Origin: Sclerodactyla briareus
Lineage: Eukaryota; Echinodermata; Holothuroidea; Dendrochirotida; Sclerodactylidae
Assembly: GCA_026419785.1 (NCBI GenBank)
Contig: JAODTK010005636.1
Location: forward strand, 92,501 to 156,500
Direction: 5' to 3'
Length of the DNA stretch: 64,000 bases
The notes beneath the pieces are model-generated. The model had not been told where the DNA came from. It saw only the letters and a list, made by a program, of their open reading frames with translations, and made no database searches. Positions 13,584 through 24,716 of the stretch are shown one piece after another. Position 1 is the first letter of the stretch. Each line of letters starts with the position of its first letter. Position numbers and translations under genes: made by a program.

Positions 13584-16500
13584 GTAAGCATAATTTGCGT
13601 TGTGGATACGTTTAATTTGTCGTTTTTACTTCGATGGGGTTGCCGACTATTGTTATAGGGTTATCAGTTCAGTTAATGGTAATTCTTCAAACGCATCGTT
13701 TTAATGCACGCCCACAGGCCACAGGGTCGTAATGTGTCATTGAGTGCCTTCAGAATTTAGGCCAGTTAGAGTCTCCTTCTTCAGTCAGGCGATCGGCTCT
13801 ACTGAATTAGAAGGGTAGACTATGGCAGAACGCAATTCCCAAAATATTATTAGGTTAATTAAGGAACCTGTTCACGGTTGCAAGTGCGCATGCTCACGCC
13901 GAGACAAAATTCGGTATGGCCGGATCCCCTATAGCCTAACCCCACAGCGTATTTCCCGCTGCTGCAGTACCCTTTGGGAACAGAATCAATACATCCCATT
14001 ATTATTGAGTGTGTATGTTTGTGTGGAGGGGGATGGGGGTTAGTTGCGAAAGATTTGCGGGATACGTTATTTTATTGAGGGGGTGTCTCTTGGATGGTCT
14101 GTGCTCTGTCCGAAAGTGCACGTATACATGTACACACTCTTTGAAATGACATGCAAGCTGCATCCCTGTACGTGTATTTCAACTTATACAGGGTGCCGAA
14201 TTTACTCCGAGGGATTCCGAAAATACAATACGAGACTCTTCAAAACCCCCCTATTCGGTCGGCCGACGATTCGTATCCACGGCTCGGAGAATCTGCATAC
14301 GGTACTCCACGGAGAGAATACTCTAGTAGAATCTAACGTGAGTATAGATATACTATGTGATCGACTCTTCTTTGGCACATTTTTGTCTCCGTGACGGCAT
14401 TGTACCAAACGGAAGAGTGGTGTTGAAACTTAACAGCGGAGAGAACCCAGGTTCGACTACAGCAAACACACCAGTTTTTCTTCAGAGGTAGCCGTACTTG
14501 CAGCTGTGGGGATATTGGGGGTGTTCTTGCTATTAGATCCAATTCTGTTCTCTGTCGGACAGTGGGATTTCCGTGGATTATTTCGGGGGTGGGGGAACTT
14601 GCATAGGTTTCGTAAAGTCGGATCCTCTAAGCAGAACCGTAAGGTATTAAAACAAATCTTCCGCTCCTCCAGATATCGAAAAAGTTATCAGATCACAGAG
14701 TTCAATGATATCCGTCGGATAGAGACGCGGAATGGCGGTTGAGGCTTGGTACAACTCCTGCGACGATAGCATATGAGCACTAGTCGAAGCGAGGGGAAGC
14801 GGATTGTCGCCGTGATCCTAATCCGTGATCACACAGTCAGTTCCTTGATGATCCTGTATGGGGCTATCGGAACCCGTAGCGATAAGATTCAAATTAAGTG
14901 CTTACAACACTTTTTATTATGCGATTCCTCGATGGAGAAGGTGTCGGGGACGTGTTCCAGACATTGGAGGATATGGAGCATCATTGTTAATTTTGTTCTT
15001 AGTCGAACATGTGGAGGCCCACATCCAAAACCCACTATTGCTATTACTAGAACATAACGACCCTAATAGTTCTAAGAAGGTAGAAAGTTGGTCAACATAA
15101 ACACATCAGGCATGTCAACTTGAGATAGCAGGTAGAATCGTCTGAGAACTGAGGCAATAATGTGTCATTGCCTATGGTATTACTCACATACTCAGGCCAA
15201 AAGTGGAATAACTTTTTCATTCTTAGAACGTTGTCGTTGTTTGTATGGGGAGTTGTTTCTTCCAGTGGCCCGAGAGTCACACGCACTCTGTTGGGGGACC
15301 CGCTCACCCTGTCGACGGAGAGCGACCACAGTCTTGAGGTCGACAATTAACGAAGGCCTTCACCCAAGAGGCGCTCGAGGGGGATCCTTGATTTAGTTTC
15401 TGGTTAGTTGTCAAAGAGTTGAACATAGATTTAACCAATCGTGGTGTTCTGGAGTGGCCTTTTCGGGGGGGGGGGGGGGGGGGCTTTGTGGGGAGCGGAG
15501 CACCATAGGGTTGCGCGGGCGTCGGAAGAAAATTTTGACTCCAACAAACTCTCAGATAACCGGAACTGCACTTCCGAGTGTCGCTTGCATGTTTCCCACT
15601 TTGCAATATAGATCTCGTGTCTGAAAAATTCTCAATTAACGTGAAATGGTCTGTAAAAAATAGTATCGATATGATTCCACATGGTTACTGTAATATAGGG
15701 GAAGAATCATTCTTGGGGTGGGAAGTGACAATGGCCGCCTGGCAAAGTAGTCGATTGCCGTTTCAGAGGTCACTGTTTCAAAGTCTAACATTGTATATAG
15801 TTCCTGACGCAAATAGTGGTGGGGTTGAGCTGTTCGAAAGCACAGAATACACGGTAAACCATCAGGTAAACCGGTGGTATAGAATTTCAGAAAGTACGCA
15901 ACCGTGTTCTATGTCACAACGCTTAAACGACACATGTTGCGTAGAGACACATTGAAACCATGGATAACTCTGGAAACGCAAAACGAGAATGGCTTATCTC
16001 ATACCATACTCTCAAGTGGATGAGCATGTGCGGGTCACGTGAGACAATCGCACATATAGTGTGCAGCTTGGTGAGCCGCAGGGAGAAGTCCTACCGTGGG
16101 CTTGCTGTCGGGGCAGCACCAAGATGGCGGCTTTCCCTAGACAAATAACTCCAATTCTGTAACCGTGATTAAAGCCTCAATACCAACTAAGGCCGCAGAT
16201 TCCTTACCAATATTACGAACCCTTACCAATTTCAGTCCTGATTTTCCTTATATGTCCTAGTGATAAAATTAATCACGCAGACCGTAAAGAACTCTGCCTT
16301 TGTAACCACTACACTGTGCACGCGTGTGTACGCACGTACGGGAATGGGCGAAGCGTGGTTGTCTCCGACTTGACCTTGTCACTACTAGTGTACATGCAAC
16401 CTTGTACTCAACCTAAAACTACGATATAGATGGCAGTCACTTTCGAGACATTGAGGAGTATGATTACTGGTTATCGCGAGAAAATGTGACCTTCGGGAAA

Positions 16501-19500
16501 TTGGGTAGGCCAGTGTGAAGGATGCAGGGCCGCTTAGTTATTTCTAACGCCTATCATATAAAAATAGCAACATCCTCGGGCGCTTTTTTTTTTTTTGGGG
16601 GGGGGGCTTTAAGCACATTTTGGGGGTGGGTTGGAGGCTTTAGCCCCCAAGCCCCCCCCCCCTCCCCCGTAGAAAACCGGGCCTGGATTTAACCGCATCC
16701 TTAGGCCACCTCACACTAATACGGAGTTCGACCCTCCAACGCCCTCACCGGTCGCCGCGTTCGAAATTCCTCTGCCGGCGAAATTTCCCAGACAGTGATC
16801 GTTTTGTTTCGAACGCGCACTGGAGAAATTCACAGCAGAAAAAACGGGGAATCTCATTTTCAAATGTCGTCCATACGTCATCCGGAGAATTATTAAGCGG
16901 GAGTTGGAACACTGATAGCAAGGAGGAGGATACCCTTTCAGTTCGACGCTATATTTGGCGTTTTCTATGTGCCATGCTTCCGATTTATTTACCATCAAAA
17001 AAATACGTGGGCCTTGCGAATTTCGATATTTTTGGGGTCGTTCAAATCCACCGCAGCGGTTGCGGCTAGTCCTGGCCGCTCGCGGGCAAAGTGTTTGCCG
17101 GCATTGCCCACTCTTTACCGTGATACAGCGGCGCGAGTATGGACCTCAAGGCGGTCGCAAAGCCGCGGTCGCAAATGTCGAACAGTGGAGGCAGGCTTAG
17201 GCGGACATTCGACCTATCAAAAATTTCTCGCAAGCAATTGCAGATTACGAAATGAATAATCGTCATTGTAGCGATGGCACCATAGTTGTGTAGTCTGTAG
17301 GCTTATGTTTGAGTATTGTCTCGGTGTCAGTATATCTTCCCATTGACTTGCAAAAAACCGGAAAATCAAGAATTATATAAGCACCTGCGGGTGGTTCTAG
17401 CCTGCGCTCACAATGCTTGAGTATAGTACCTGTACGAAAGCCTGCGTTCCCACAACTCGGGGCCTAAGCTGTTTTTTAGGCTAAACCTAAGCGACCAACT
17501 TTCTGTTTCCAACTTCAATTTCTGAAAAGCTCGCACTCAATTACTATACCCAAAGACCAATTATTGAAGTTAAGAAAAGGTTCAGAAATTATTCATTCCT
17601 CATATTGGTCGTTGGTATGGTGAGAATAACCAAATATTTATCCAACACATCCGGAACGCCCTAAATGCCTTCGATCCAAGTTCAGTTGTGTCGTGTGTTT
17701 CCGAGTTGCCACTCTAGATCTGCAATAATCATGCAGTATTTTTCTGTAGTAATGTCCCGTGCATGTGCCCAAATAAATAATAGGAAGGATCGACAAAATG
17801 AGCCTGAGTGGCACACTCATCTAGTCACAAAACTAGTTTCAAAACAAACAAGCTGGGAAAAACAGGTAGTGATTTTCCCCAATTATAAGGTCAACATTAG
17901 GTTGTAAGTAATCAACTTTATACAATGAAAATTTGAACATTGTAGGGAGGGAATGTTTCTTGAAGGTGATGTTTTGAAGGTATAGAGGCGCTGTTGTAAT
18001 CGGGAAGGGAGACGTTGGAGGAATGAGGTGACGGATTGTAACCTTCAATGGGAAGTATGCTACAGCAAAATTTCTTCTGATATGTGACTAGGTGGTTCGA
18101 GATCTGACATCGCTCCAGCTTCAAGTTGGTTGCATTGAGTTAATAATGTCAACTTCAACAACGAATATAAACGAGTGCATAGCGTCGCTGTGAAGGTCAA
18201 CTGGCAGAAAACGACGGCGACGTTACATTAATTCAGGGGGGGGTGGCATATTGTGTCGTGACGTCATGTAACGTCAACCGTCCATATTCATCGCGGGAGC
18301 AAGACGAGAAATGCCTCTGCGACACCGCCCGTGATGTCATGAAGACCTTGCGTAATAGTAGGCCTGTCTATTTTCACTGCCTCATTGAATGAAATTCCGT
18401 TTGGGGGATGGATATCGTTTGGGGGATGGATATTCAGTTTGGGGGATTGAAATATTATTTCACAATCCGAAGGAATCATAATCCGAAAAGGCTCGTTCAC
18501 ACATTCAATGACCTTTAATTATGAAGCGTTGTGTGTGCGATTAATAACACTAGAACTGACGGTCAACCTTTGTGTGGTAGGCTAGTCTATTCCACTATGA
18601 AGAGTGCTGAAGTCATGTACAAAGAATACTCACAAACATGTAAGGAACGAATGGAAGGGTGCCATACCGCCGCCCCCTCCGCTCTCGCCACGCACGAAAT
18701 GAGATGTTTGTCAGCGAGAACAAAAATTCAATTCAGCTCATGGGCCTGAGGAGTTTTGCACAGCCTGACGTTCAGAACCCAGTTACACCCCCCCTCCCAC
18801 GCACCCATGGGAGTGCTTTCCCCATGTGCCCGCAATGTACCAACATAGGGGCTTACTCAAAAGGGGGAGAATCTCCCTTTTGCTTGCCCGCCTTTCACTG
18901 ACCCTCGAAGAAACAGTAAACGCCACCCCTTTCCTTAGTGAAAATGATTTACTCGTGTTTAATAAAAAAAACGATGGAAGCAATATTAGTTTACACCACA
19001 CACACGCGGAAATGTTAGCCGCTCCAGGATCACCTAGTGATTTCGCGGAATTCTCCCACCGATTTTTGTTTCCAGCCCGCGTCAGACGCAGTCGATAGTT
19101 GGTGCCTCAAAGACTCCGGTCCTGGCCTCGACGTGATCAGACGCCGTCTCTTCGAGATTGCCGCTGTTGCTCTGTGCGGGTTTCGGAGGGGCGACATGGC
19201 GATGGTCAAATAGCAGATACCTTTCTAGTCTTCTTACAGGCTTCTTCAACTAACATCGATTTCCCGGTAAGCGTATCGCCAAAGTGCAGTTACTTGGTCG
19301 AACAGTACAAACGTATACGGTAAAATGAGCAGCAATTGGGGGAATTAATATGTCCCCCAATGAATAACAGCGGTTCCCCTTCAACGAGAGGACTCATTTT
19401 ATCTCGCCTGAATGGAATTCAGGAAGAGGATTAGGGGCCACTAGGGCGTGTGTGTGGTGGTGTGTGTGTGGTGTGTGTGGGTGTGTGTGTGTGTGATTGT

Positions 19501-22500
19501 GTAACACTTGCCGTTAGCAGGCATTTCACCAACGTGAGGCGATTATGAGAATTTTGTGTGTAGCACGGGGTTGGGTGTACACGATCTGATTAGATTTTGG
19601 GCAGGAGAGTCGCTAATTAGTTGGTAATTAGTTACTTATGTAACTTTATGTTGAAGTCGTAGAAGATTACGCAAGAACCGTATGTGCTACATTGATGTGG
19701 TTTGGCACGTAGGACCTGGATGTTTGCCGGATTTTCACGGAAAATGGGGGATGTGGTTACCATGGGTTCCTGAGAAATTTAAGATTGAAGTCGGGGTCAC
19801 TGAGGGTCATTCAATGTATCTAATATGCATATTTTATGGACCAATTTTCGAAAGTTGTTGAATTTCCACAAAACTTGGTAGATGTGAATCCACTTTGATC
19901 CAGATAATCATTGAAGTACAGTGGGGTCAGTAGAGGGGGGTGGTCATTGTATTTGCCTAATTGCATGATAATTCCCAATTTCTAATTGGTAAGAATTTCG
20001 CCAAACTCAGTAGGTATGGTCCGTTGACATTTTCTGGATTTGATGTGTTTGATGTTCATGAATTTGATTGAATTCCATCATATAATAGCTTCTGTTAGAT
20101 AACGCACTGAGGAACGATTAAACCAAAGCCCGTGACAATTTTTACTGCTGTTATAAGCTCATTGTATGTGCCTAATTTGCATAATTTATTCATTTCCAAC
20201 TTGGTAAGAATTTCGCCAAACTCAGTAGGTATGGTCGTTAACATTTCTGAATCTGATGTGTTTGATGTTCATGAATTTGATTGAATTCCATCATACTTCT
20301 GTTAGAATAAAGCACCGAGGAACGAGTCCTGTGATTAATTGGGCTGTTATCAGCTGCCCACAAGCACTCATCTTACCCAACCAATTGATTGAGGTTGATT
20401 AGACATTAAAAATTTTTTTTACTTGAACATTTTTTCCCTCTCTTCTTGACTGGGGATGGGGACAAATGTGGAGGTTATAAAAGATATATTGTGGGACATC
20501 CTTCATGCTGCGTGGGGATAGTATGTGTGTGTGTGGGGGGGGGACGGGTGTTTGCTGCCTGCGGGGGGGGGGGGGGGGGGGGGGGTGTCTGTCATGGCTG
20601 ATTGAGAATATGAAAGCAATGAATAATGAAGGAAATGATTTTGACAGCAAAGAGACCGGCTGCTAGGGGGATTAGGACACATTTCAAGTGGTGTAGTGTG
20701 TACGTCAAAGAAGTGAGTTGACGGAGTGAAGAAACAACTTTCTTCAAAATTTGGGGTCATTATGGAGAAGAAGAGTGGGGGGGGGGGGCATGAAGGAGGA
20801 AAAGCAAGTGAGGGACTTTTGTAAGAAGGGTCAAAACTTATTGGTCAGTTGATATTAGGAATTTTATGTGTTTATATGTGAAAATATGTGAATGTTCGTT
20901 TGACAGACAGTTGTCTGCATAAACTAGTTGGTTGGTATTAGTGTGTAGAGTAGTGAATAATAGAACCAACGATCGCGCAACGCGAGCCACTTTTTGGGCG
21001 ATAGCCTTGTTTCAGTGAAACTCTCTCACTGTCGGAAATTACATTGGATATACTACTACTGCTAGCTGTACTGATACTCCCCCAAATATACACATGCTAC
21101 ATGGATTCGGAAGTCTCTCACACAATTTGGTGTTGACTTAATTAGGCTAAAATTTAATGTTTGCTTCTAGTACTAGTACCACCGGAGGGCAACAGACTGC
21201 AGTCCCTATAACGACGGGCGTAATCTTCGTCTGGGTATAGCCTCCTTTTATTTTCGGATAAACCGTAAGGGCTATCGTGACTTGGTGTTTAAACAGGATA
21301 TAGATAGATGAACTGATTTAGATTTTCAGCGTAAAAATATGCTAATTAAGTCATCTAATTTGCATATAATTTATGTGAAATTTCGAAGTTCGTCGGAATT
21401 TTCCTGAACCTTCGAGAATATGGTTTACCTTCATCCCCAAAAAACTTTTTTACACGAAGATTTGGGGTCAAAGGAGTCATTCAATGTGTATAATTTGCAT
21501 AATTCCCGCACGCGAAATCTGAAGTTGGTTGGTTTGGATTTTTCATGAAACATGGGGGGTATGGTTACGTTCCTCCGAACTTTTTCCATTATGGATTCAG
21601 GGCATGGAGGTCATCAAATGTCTGTCTCATTTGCAAATTTATTCATTCTTTTAGGCTTGCCAGATTCTCATGAAAAGTTGTGGTGTGTAGGATGAACTTA
21701 CTCTCAAACATTTAAACTTAGACTGGAGGTCAATCATTGTGTCGGTTTTGAATAGTTCATTCCAAATTCCAAGTGGGTTAGATTTTTATTGAAGCTTGAT
21801 GGATATGGTCCACCATTGATCAGATGCCCTATTCTAACATTGAATTGAGTCCCACTCGGGGTTATCCAGGTGATAATTTGCTTCATTCATTGCAAATGTT
21901 CATGGGGCTTACGGGGCTTACTGGACAGAAGGTAACAGACCTTGGTTGAACGGGTTTTTGAAGAAAATACCTGATCAGTCACTACAGTATTGTACTGTTA
22001 TTCGCACATTTTTTATCTCTTATGGGTGTGCTAGACTTTAGGTAACGAGGGTCCTATGCCATGGCGTGGAATAGTGGAAATAGTTACGATGACCGGCGAC
22101 ACACGCCCGCGACAAGACTAGGCTGTTGGTTATATTGGACCAGGGCTATAGACAATCTTCTTTGAACGGGAATAAAAAAAGAAGATCAGATAGGCCTATA
22201 GCCAATTCGAGTTGCGATCTGAACTTTCTTTCGTTTCTAAAGAGTGAGACACAGGTTAATCCCGTAAATACTATTAATAAAACCTAATAGTTTGGCTCAC
22301 TGTTAGTTTTTAAGCTCTAATCGCTCCAAGCAGGAGTTACGGGATAAAACTCGGACGTCGTTATAAAGCGGAAGTCGGACGTTTGTCCTCAGCGGGGATA
22401 CGAGGGACGCACTGAGGATACTGATGGACCACGATGAGAAATGGCGTCACGGAGGAGGACGACGCCGTCAAATTTGTAGGGAGTGAGATCATTGACTGCT

Positions 22501-24716
22501 CCAAGCCGGGTTTAACACGACTTCAAGCGCTGCTTGCGACAACGAGATTCTACCAAGTCAGCAGGGACCCGAGATATCCTACCACAGGTCCGCAAGGAGC
22601 TGACAGAGAAAACGGTTCTTACTAGGAGAGATAAGAGCCTGACTTTGGACGCCTCCGTGACGGTAGGTATCTCACGAACGTCGTCAGAGAATCTCTGAGG
22701 ATTGCGCCTCCGGTCGGTGGTGCCTTCAGGAGGGTTCTCAAACCTTTGAAATTAGGTGGTAAGATGCGTTCATATGATGGCGATAAAACTGGTAGCGCAT
22801 CCACCCCCCACCCCTTATATAGAATATTACTCTCTTTAAAACAATAAGTGGCGAATAGATTCCACTTGTCAGAAGTCCAGTTGGCCGACGGGTGGACCGT
22901 GTGTTTTTTCATAAGCGCTGGCATGATTGGCCCCCAAAACTCATTATGAGCAAACACTGATGACCCAAGCTCTTAACTGTTCATAACATGTTCCATGTAT
23001 AATAGGGAACACATTATGGAGTTACCCCAATGTTCACTCGTAGATTTCTGGAGAAGAAACTGGAGTATGCTGTGTTTTCAAATCAAGATTGGGCATGAGA
23101 TGGAAGCACTTTTATTCAGATAAATTCATATAACCGAGTTATAGGTTTAAGACTGGCGTATTTCGTTTTCCGATCGGCCAAATATCCCTTCCCAATTCAA
23201 CCATTGACTTTCAGGGCGTCTTTTCGATCATATGTTTTTGCTCCCCTACAAAAGTTTGAAAATATGGGGGCTGTTGAGGTATTATATCCAGTTCTGCATC
23301 TATTGTCTGCCTGAATGGAAATTCAGGAGACTTGAGTGGTCATATGGCGCGAGACTTGTGTGTGTGTGTGTGTAAGTGTGTGTGTGTGTGTGCGTTGGTG
23401 TGTGTGTGTGTGTCCACACTTTCTCGTTGCCGGATATCTTTCGAACGGTAATTGCAATTGCGACAAAAATTTTCAGGGTCCTAGCCGTTGGCGTGAACAC
23501 GATTCTGATTAGAGTTGGGCACAAAAAGCACTAATTAAGTAAGCTAATTAGGGGGTGCTATTTTAGTTATCATTGTTACGGCTCGTTAGCCAAGATTACG
23601 GATGAACCGTAGGGATATGGTGATTGGTTGGCACATAGATGTGGGGATAAGGTAGATGAACTGATTAGATTTTCAGGCCTAAAATATGGGAATTTAAGTT
23701 GCCTAATTTGCAATAATTTATGGCGGGAATTCGAAAGTTTGGCGGATTTTCACGAAAACTTGGTGAATATAGTTTACCTTTTTTTTTTTTTGTTTTTAGT
23801 TCAAACTTTTTAACAAAGATTGGAGTCAATGGAGGGTATTCAAAGTACCTAATTTGCACATAATTTATGCGAAATCGTTAAGTGCTGGATTTTCATGAAA
23901 CCTGGTCTGGGTATGGTTTAACCTTGAGTTCCAATTTTTTTATATGGATTCAGGGTCACTGGAGGTCATTCAAGTGTTTTACTTTGCATTAAAGTTTGCG
24001 GGTATTCGTGAAAACTTGGTTAAATTGACAAAAATTTGCATAATGTAGGCATGATTTTAGTCACATTTCCACAAAACTTGTTACTCCTTTATAGACATTG
24101 TCAATAATCAGTCATTCGACTTTAATTGGTCACTGATTAGAGGGCTGTTTCTGTTAAATGTCAATCCCGAAATCTTTAAGCGGACACATGCAATACCTGT
24201 ATTGTTGGGCAGGGGATAATAGAAGTGAACACTGATGCCGAACCAGGCGCGATACTGGGGGCGATCGCTTTGTCTTATATAGGCTGCTTTATTTCAATCA
24301 TGAGCCTGTCTTTGCAATGCAGATCTCAAAATAAATACTCTCAGTCGTCGACAGGGTTACCAAATTCCGCGAGGGGATGGGTGTTCGTCTCCAGTATACG
24401 GGACACGATCAAAACTCCGAGAGCTACACAAACGGATCCGTTTGACCCGGACCGATTCGAGCCTGGTCGACAGAGGATACAGAAAGGACGGGCGCTACAA
24501 CTACCCCATCTTCGGGTGGTGGAGTGAGCGCGGTAGTGCATAGGGAAAGCAATCGGGCAAATGGTACTACGGATTTCCTGTTGAGTTGGGCGAACTGTGA
24601 CGTCGAACCACTCGAGAAAGGGCCGTCACGTTCAAGGACCTACCGATAACCCTCCGTTGAATGGTTACCATGTTAGGTTCAGGAGAGTGACCCGGAAAAC
24701 TACTAGTTTCTGGTAA
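13380..24716 (+). CDS. CYP26: CYP26-like cytochrome P450 gene, whole span (exons listed separately)
   Basis: Exons in the correct order on one strand encode most landmarks of a CYP26-type P450: membrane anchor, PLPPGNMGWP hinge, LFGRPTIR block, AGFNTT I-helix, ESLR of the K-helix, GYQIP and SSIRDT, DPDRFEP, and a heme loop ending in CIGKA. CYP26 enzymes sit in the ER membrane and hydroxylate all-trans retinoic acid, clearing it from cells. LFGRPT and the GYQIP...SIRDT region are characteristic of CYP26 rather than other clans. At least seven one- or few-base frame breaks interrupt the exons. The exon for the segment between helix F and helix I was not found. It is either a functional gene in poorly polished sequence or an unprocessed pseudogene. 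No retinoic-acid response element was recognised upstream. Confidence 0.72.
14192..14337 (+). CDS. CYP26: CYP26-like exon 2: LFGRPT block
   Basis: The acceptor TTATACAG precedes 14192 and the donor AAC|GTGAGT follows 14337. The open frame gives SEGFRKYNTRLFKTPLFGRP, then TIRIHGSENLHTVLHGENTL. This corresponds to the CYP26 segment with KTHLFGRPTVRV and GAENVRKILLGEH. The frame is uninterrupted and ends in phase 0, which fits the next exon. Joining to exon 1 needs a one-base phase adjustment, in line with the indel seen there. Confidence 0.75.
14573..14748 (+). CDS. CYP26: CYP26-like exon 3: C-helix region
   Basis: The acceptor CGGACAG ends at 14572 and the exon begins in phase 0 with WDFRGLFRGWGNLHRF, then GSSKQNRKVLKQIF. 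In CYP26 the matching part is WPASVRTILG, then SHKQRKKVIMRAF: the conserved C-helix Trp and the basic residues that contact the heme propionates. The frame reaches a TGA at 14740-14742. A shifted frame reads AVEAWYNSC, which resembles the conserved Trp after helix E. The 3' border is therefore uncertain; a GTACAA donor at 14749 is one choice. Confidence 0.65.
14860..14990 (+). CDS. Possible extra CYP26-like exon segment (competes with the exon at 19073)
   Basis: Read with one frame change, this stretch gives PVAIRFKLSAYNTFYYAI, then RFLDGEGVGDVFQTLEDM. Both parts could align with the same P450 segment as the exon at 19073-19266 (VIRRRLFEIAAVALCGF, then QIADTFLVFLQ). Spacing from the preceding Trp is about 90 bases longer than expected and no clean splice borders are visible. 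It may be a duplicated or alternative exon, the continuation of a first of two tandem genes, or chance. Confidence 0.2.
14991..16760. other. CYP26-like intron, no exon recognised
   Basis: It contains a G run of 19 (15465-15483) and a T13 tract followed by G10 (16584-16606), then a G/C-rich block to 16685. Open frames around 15578-15955 and 15960-16148 are not recognisable and have no convincing splice borders. Confidence 0.35.
16760..17250. repeat. Interspersed repeat, related copy at 46.1 kb
   Basis: Several blocks match the region 46107-46320 in the same order. Examples are CAGTGAT/ACTG..TTTTG, CACTGGAGAAA, GAAAAAACGGGGAATCTCAT against its counterpart, TTTTCAAA, and GTGGGCCTTGC. The copy ends with CTCGCAAGCAATTGCAG, which mirrors the CGCAAGCAGTGACTG of the other copy. 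The central part is extended here. It is probably a mobile element without coding capacity, lying in a P450 intron. Confidence 0.4.
18400..18455. repeat. Three tandem copies of an about 20-bp unit
   Basis: GTTTGGGGGATGGATAT occurs twice, followed by a third partial copy, GTTTGGGGGATTGA. It is a small tandem repeat with no other feature seen. Confidence 0.6.
19073..19266 (+). CDS. CYP26: CYP26-like exon: F-G region, start of helix-F segment
   Basis: The acceptor TTTTTGTTTCCAG precedes 19073 and the donor CCCG|GTAAGC follows 19266. The first frame gives SDAVDSWCLKDSGPGLD, then VIRRRLFEIAAVALCGF. After a one-base shift it reads DGQIADTFLVFLQASSTNID, then FP. Human CYP26 proteins have, in the same order, LEQWL, a short linker, VKRLMFRIAMRILLG, and then an FEEMTRNLFSLPIDVPF segment. 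The length and both splice sites fit well. Low-GC repeat DNA lies on both sides, so this is a clear coding island. Confidence 0.65.
19400..20345. repeat. Hairpin-headed interspersed repeat with GT tract (copy 1)
   Basis: It begins with CGCCTGAATGGAATTCAGG, a short palindrome, followed by an imperfect GT microsatellite (about 19447-19495). A body follows with recurring phrases such as CCTAATTTGCATAATTTAT, TTTCACGAAAACTTGGT-like text and GGTCATTCAA. A 215-bp segment is tandemly duplicated inside it (about 19948-20150 and 20163-20345). The same head and body occur at 23285 and, without the head, at 21210. No coding capacity. Confidence 0.6.
20563..20585. repeat. Poly-G tract (23 G)
   Basis: An uninterrupted run of 23 G, preceded by a short GT tract and another G run at 20535-20543. 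A further run of 12 G lies at 20777-20788. Such runs could form quadruplexes and are also prone to length errors in sequencing. Confidence 0.8.
21210..22000. repeat. Interspersed repeat body (copy 2, headless)
   Basis: It contains the body of the family seen at 19400 and 23285. Shared landmarks are AACCGTAAGGGCTAT, GATGAACTGATTTAGATTTTC, CTAATTTGCATATAATTTATG, ATATGGTTTACCTT, GGGGTCAAAGGAGTCATTCAA and CTCATTTGCAAATTTATTCA. The hairpin and GT head are absent or lost. Confidence 0.5.
22393..22758 (+). CDS. CYP26: CYP26-like exon: I-helix to K-helix ExxR
   Basis: The acceptor GTTTGTCCTCAG precedes 22393 and the donor GGTG|GTAAGA follows 22758. Pieces in shifting frames read, in order: SGDTRDALRILMDHDEK, then NGVTEEDDAVKFVGSEI, AGFNTTSSA (22505-22531), ILPQVRKELTEKTVLTRR, and RYLTNVVRESLRIAPPVGGA, then FRRVLKPLKLGG. 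AGxxTT is the I-helix oxygen-activation motif, in CYP26 usually GGHETT. ESLR at 22689-22700 is the invariant ExxR of the K-helix. CYP26 proteins have DALQLLIEHS at the start and a LRLxPPVxGG block after ExxR, as here. Three or four single-base frame shifts are needed. Confidence 0.75.
23285..24200. repeat. Hairpin-headed interspersed repeat with GT tract (copy 3)
   Basis: The head CTGCCTGAATGGAAATTCAG is followed by GT microsatellites (23355-23413) and CTCGTTGCCGGATATCTTTC. The body repeats GATGAACTGATTAGATTTTC, CCTAATTTGCAATAATTTAT and GGATTTTCATGAAACCTGG. It shares head and body with copy 1 at 19400. It sits between the last two P450 exons, so the family has been accepted repeatedly in these introns. 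Confidence 0.6.
24355..24716 (+). CDS. CYP26: CYP26-like last exon: PERF region, heme loop and C-terminus
   Basis: The acceptor GTCGTCGACAG precedes 24355. Frame pieces read GYQIPRG, WVFVSSIRDTIKT, FDPDRFEPGRQRIQKGR, YNYPIFGGGV and CIGKAIGQMVLR, then DVEPLEKGP, FKDLPITL and LNGYHVRF. CYP26 has GYQIPKGWSVMYSIRDT, FDPDRF, a YLPFGGGVRxCLGK heme loop, and an ITLVP...VDGLSVKF end. The probable heme-ligand cysteine is TGC at 24537-24539. About four extra bases lie between GGGV and that Cys, and another shift precedes it. The TAA at 24714-24716 is the best stop, and an earlier TGA (24658-24660) would remove only the last residues. Confidence 0.72.

Noticed and set aside
15578-16148. 125- and 62-codon frames as further P450 exons
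   Set aside because: None of the P450 blocks expected at this position can be read in any frame.
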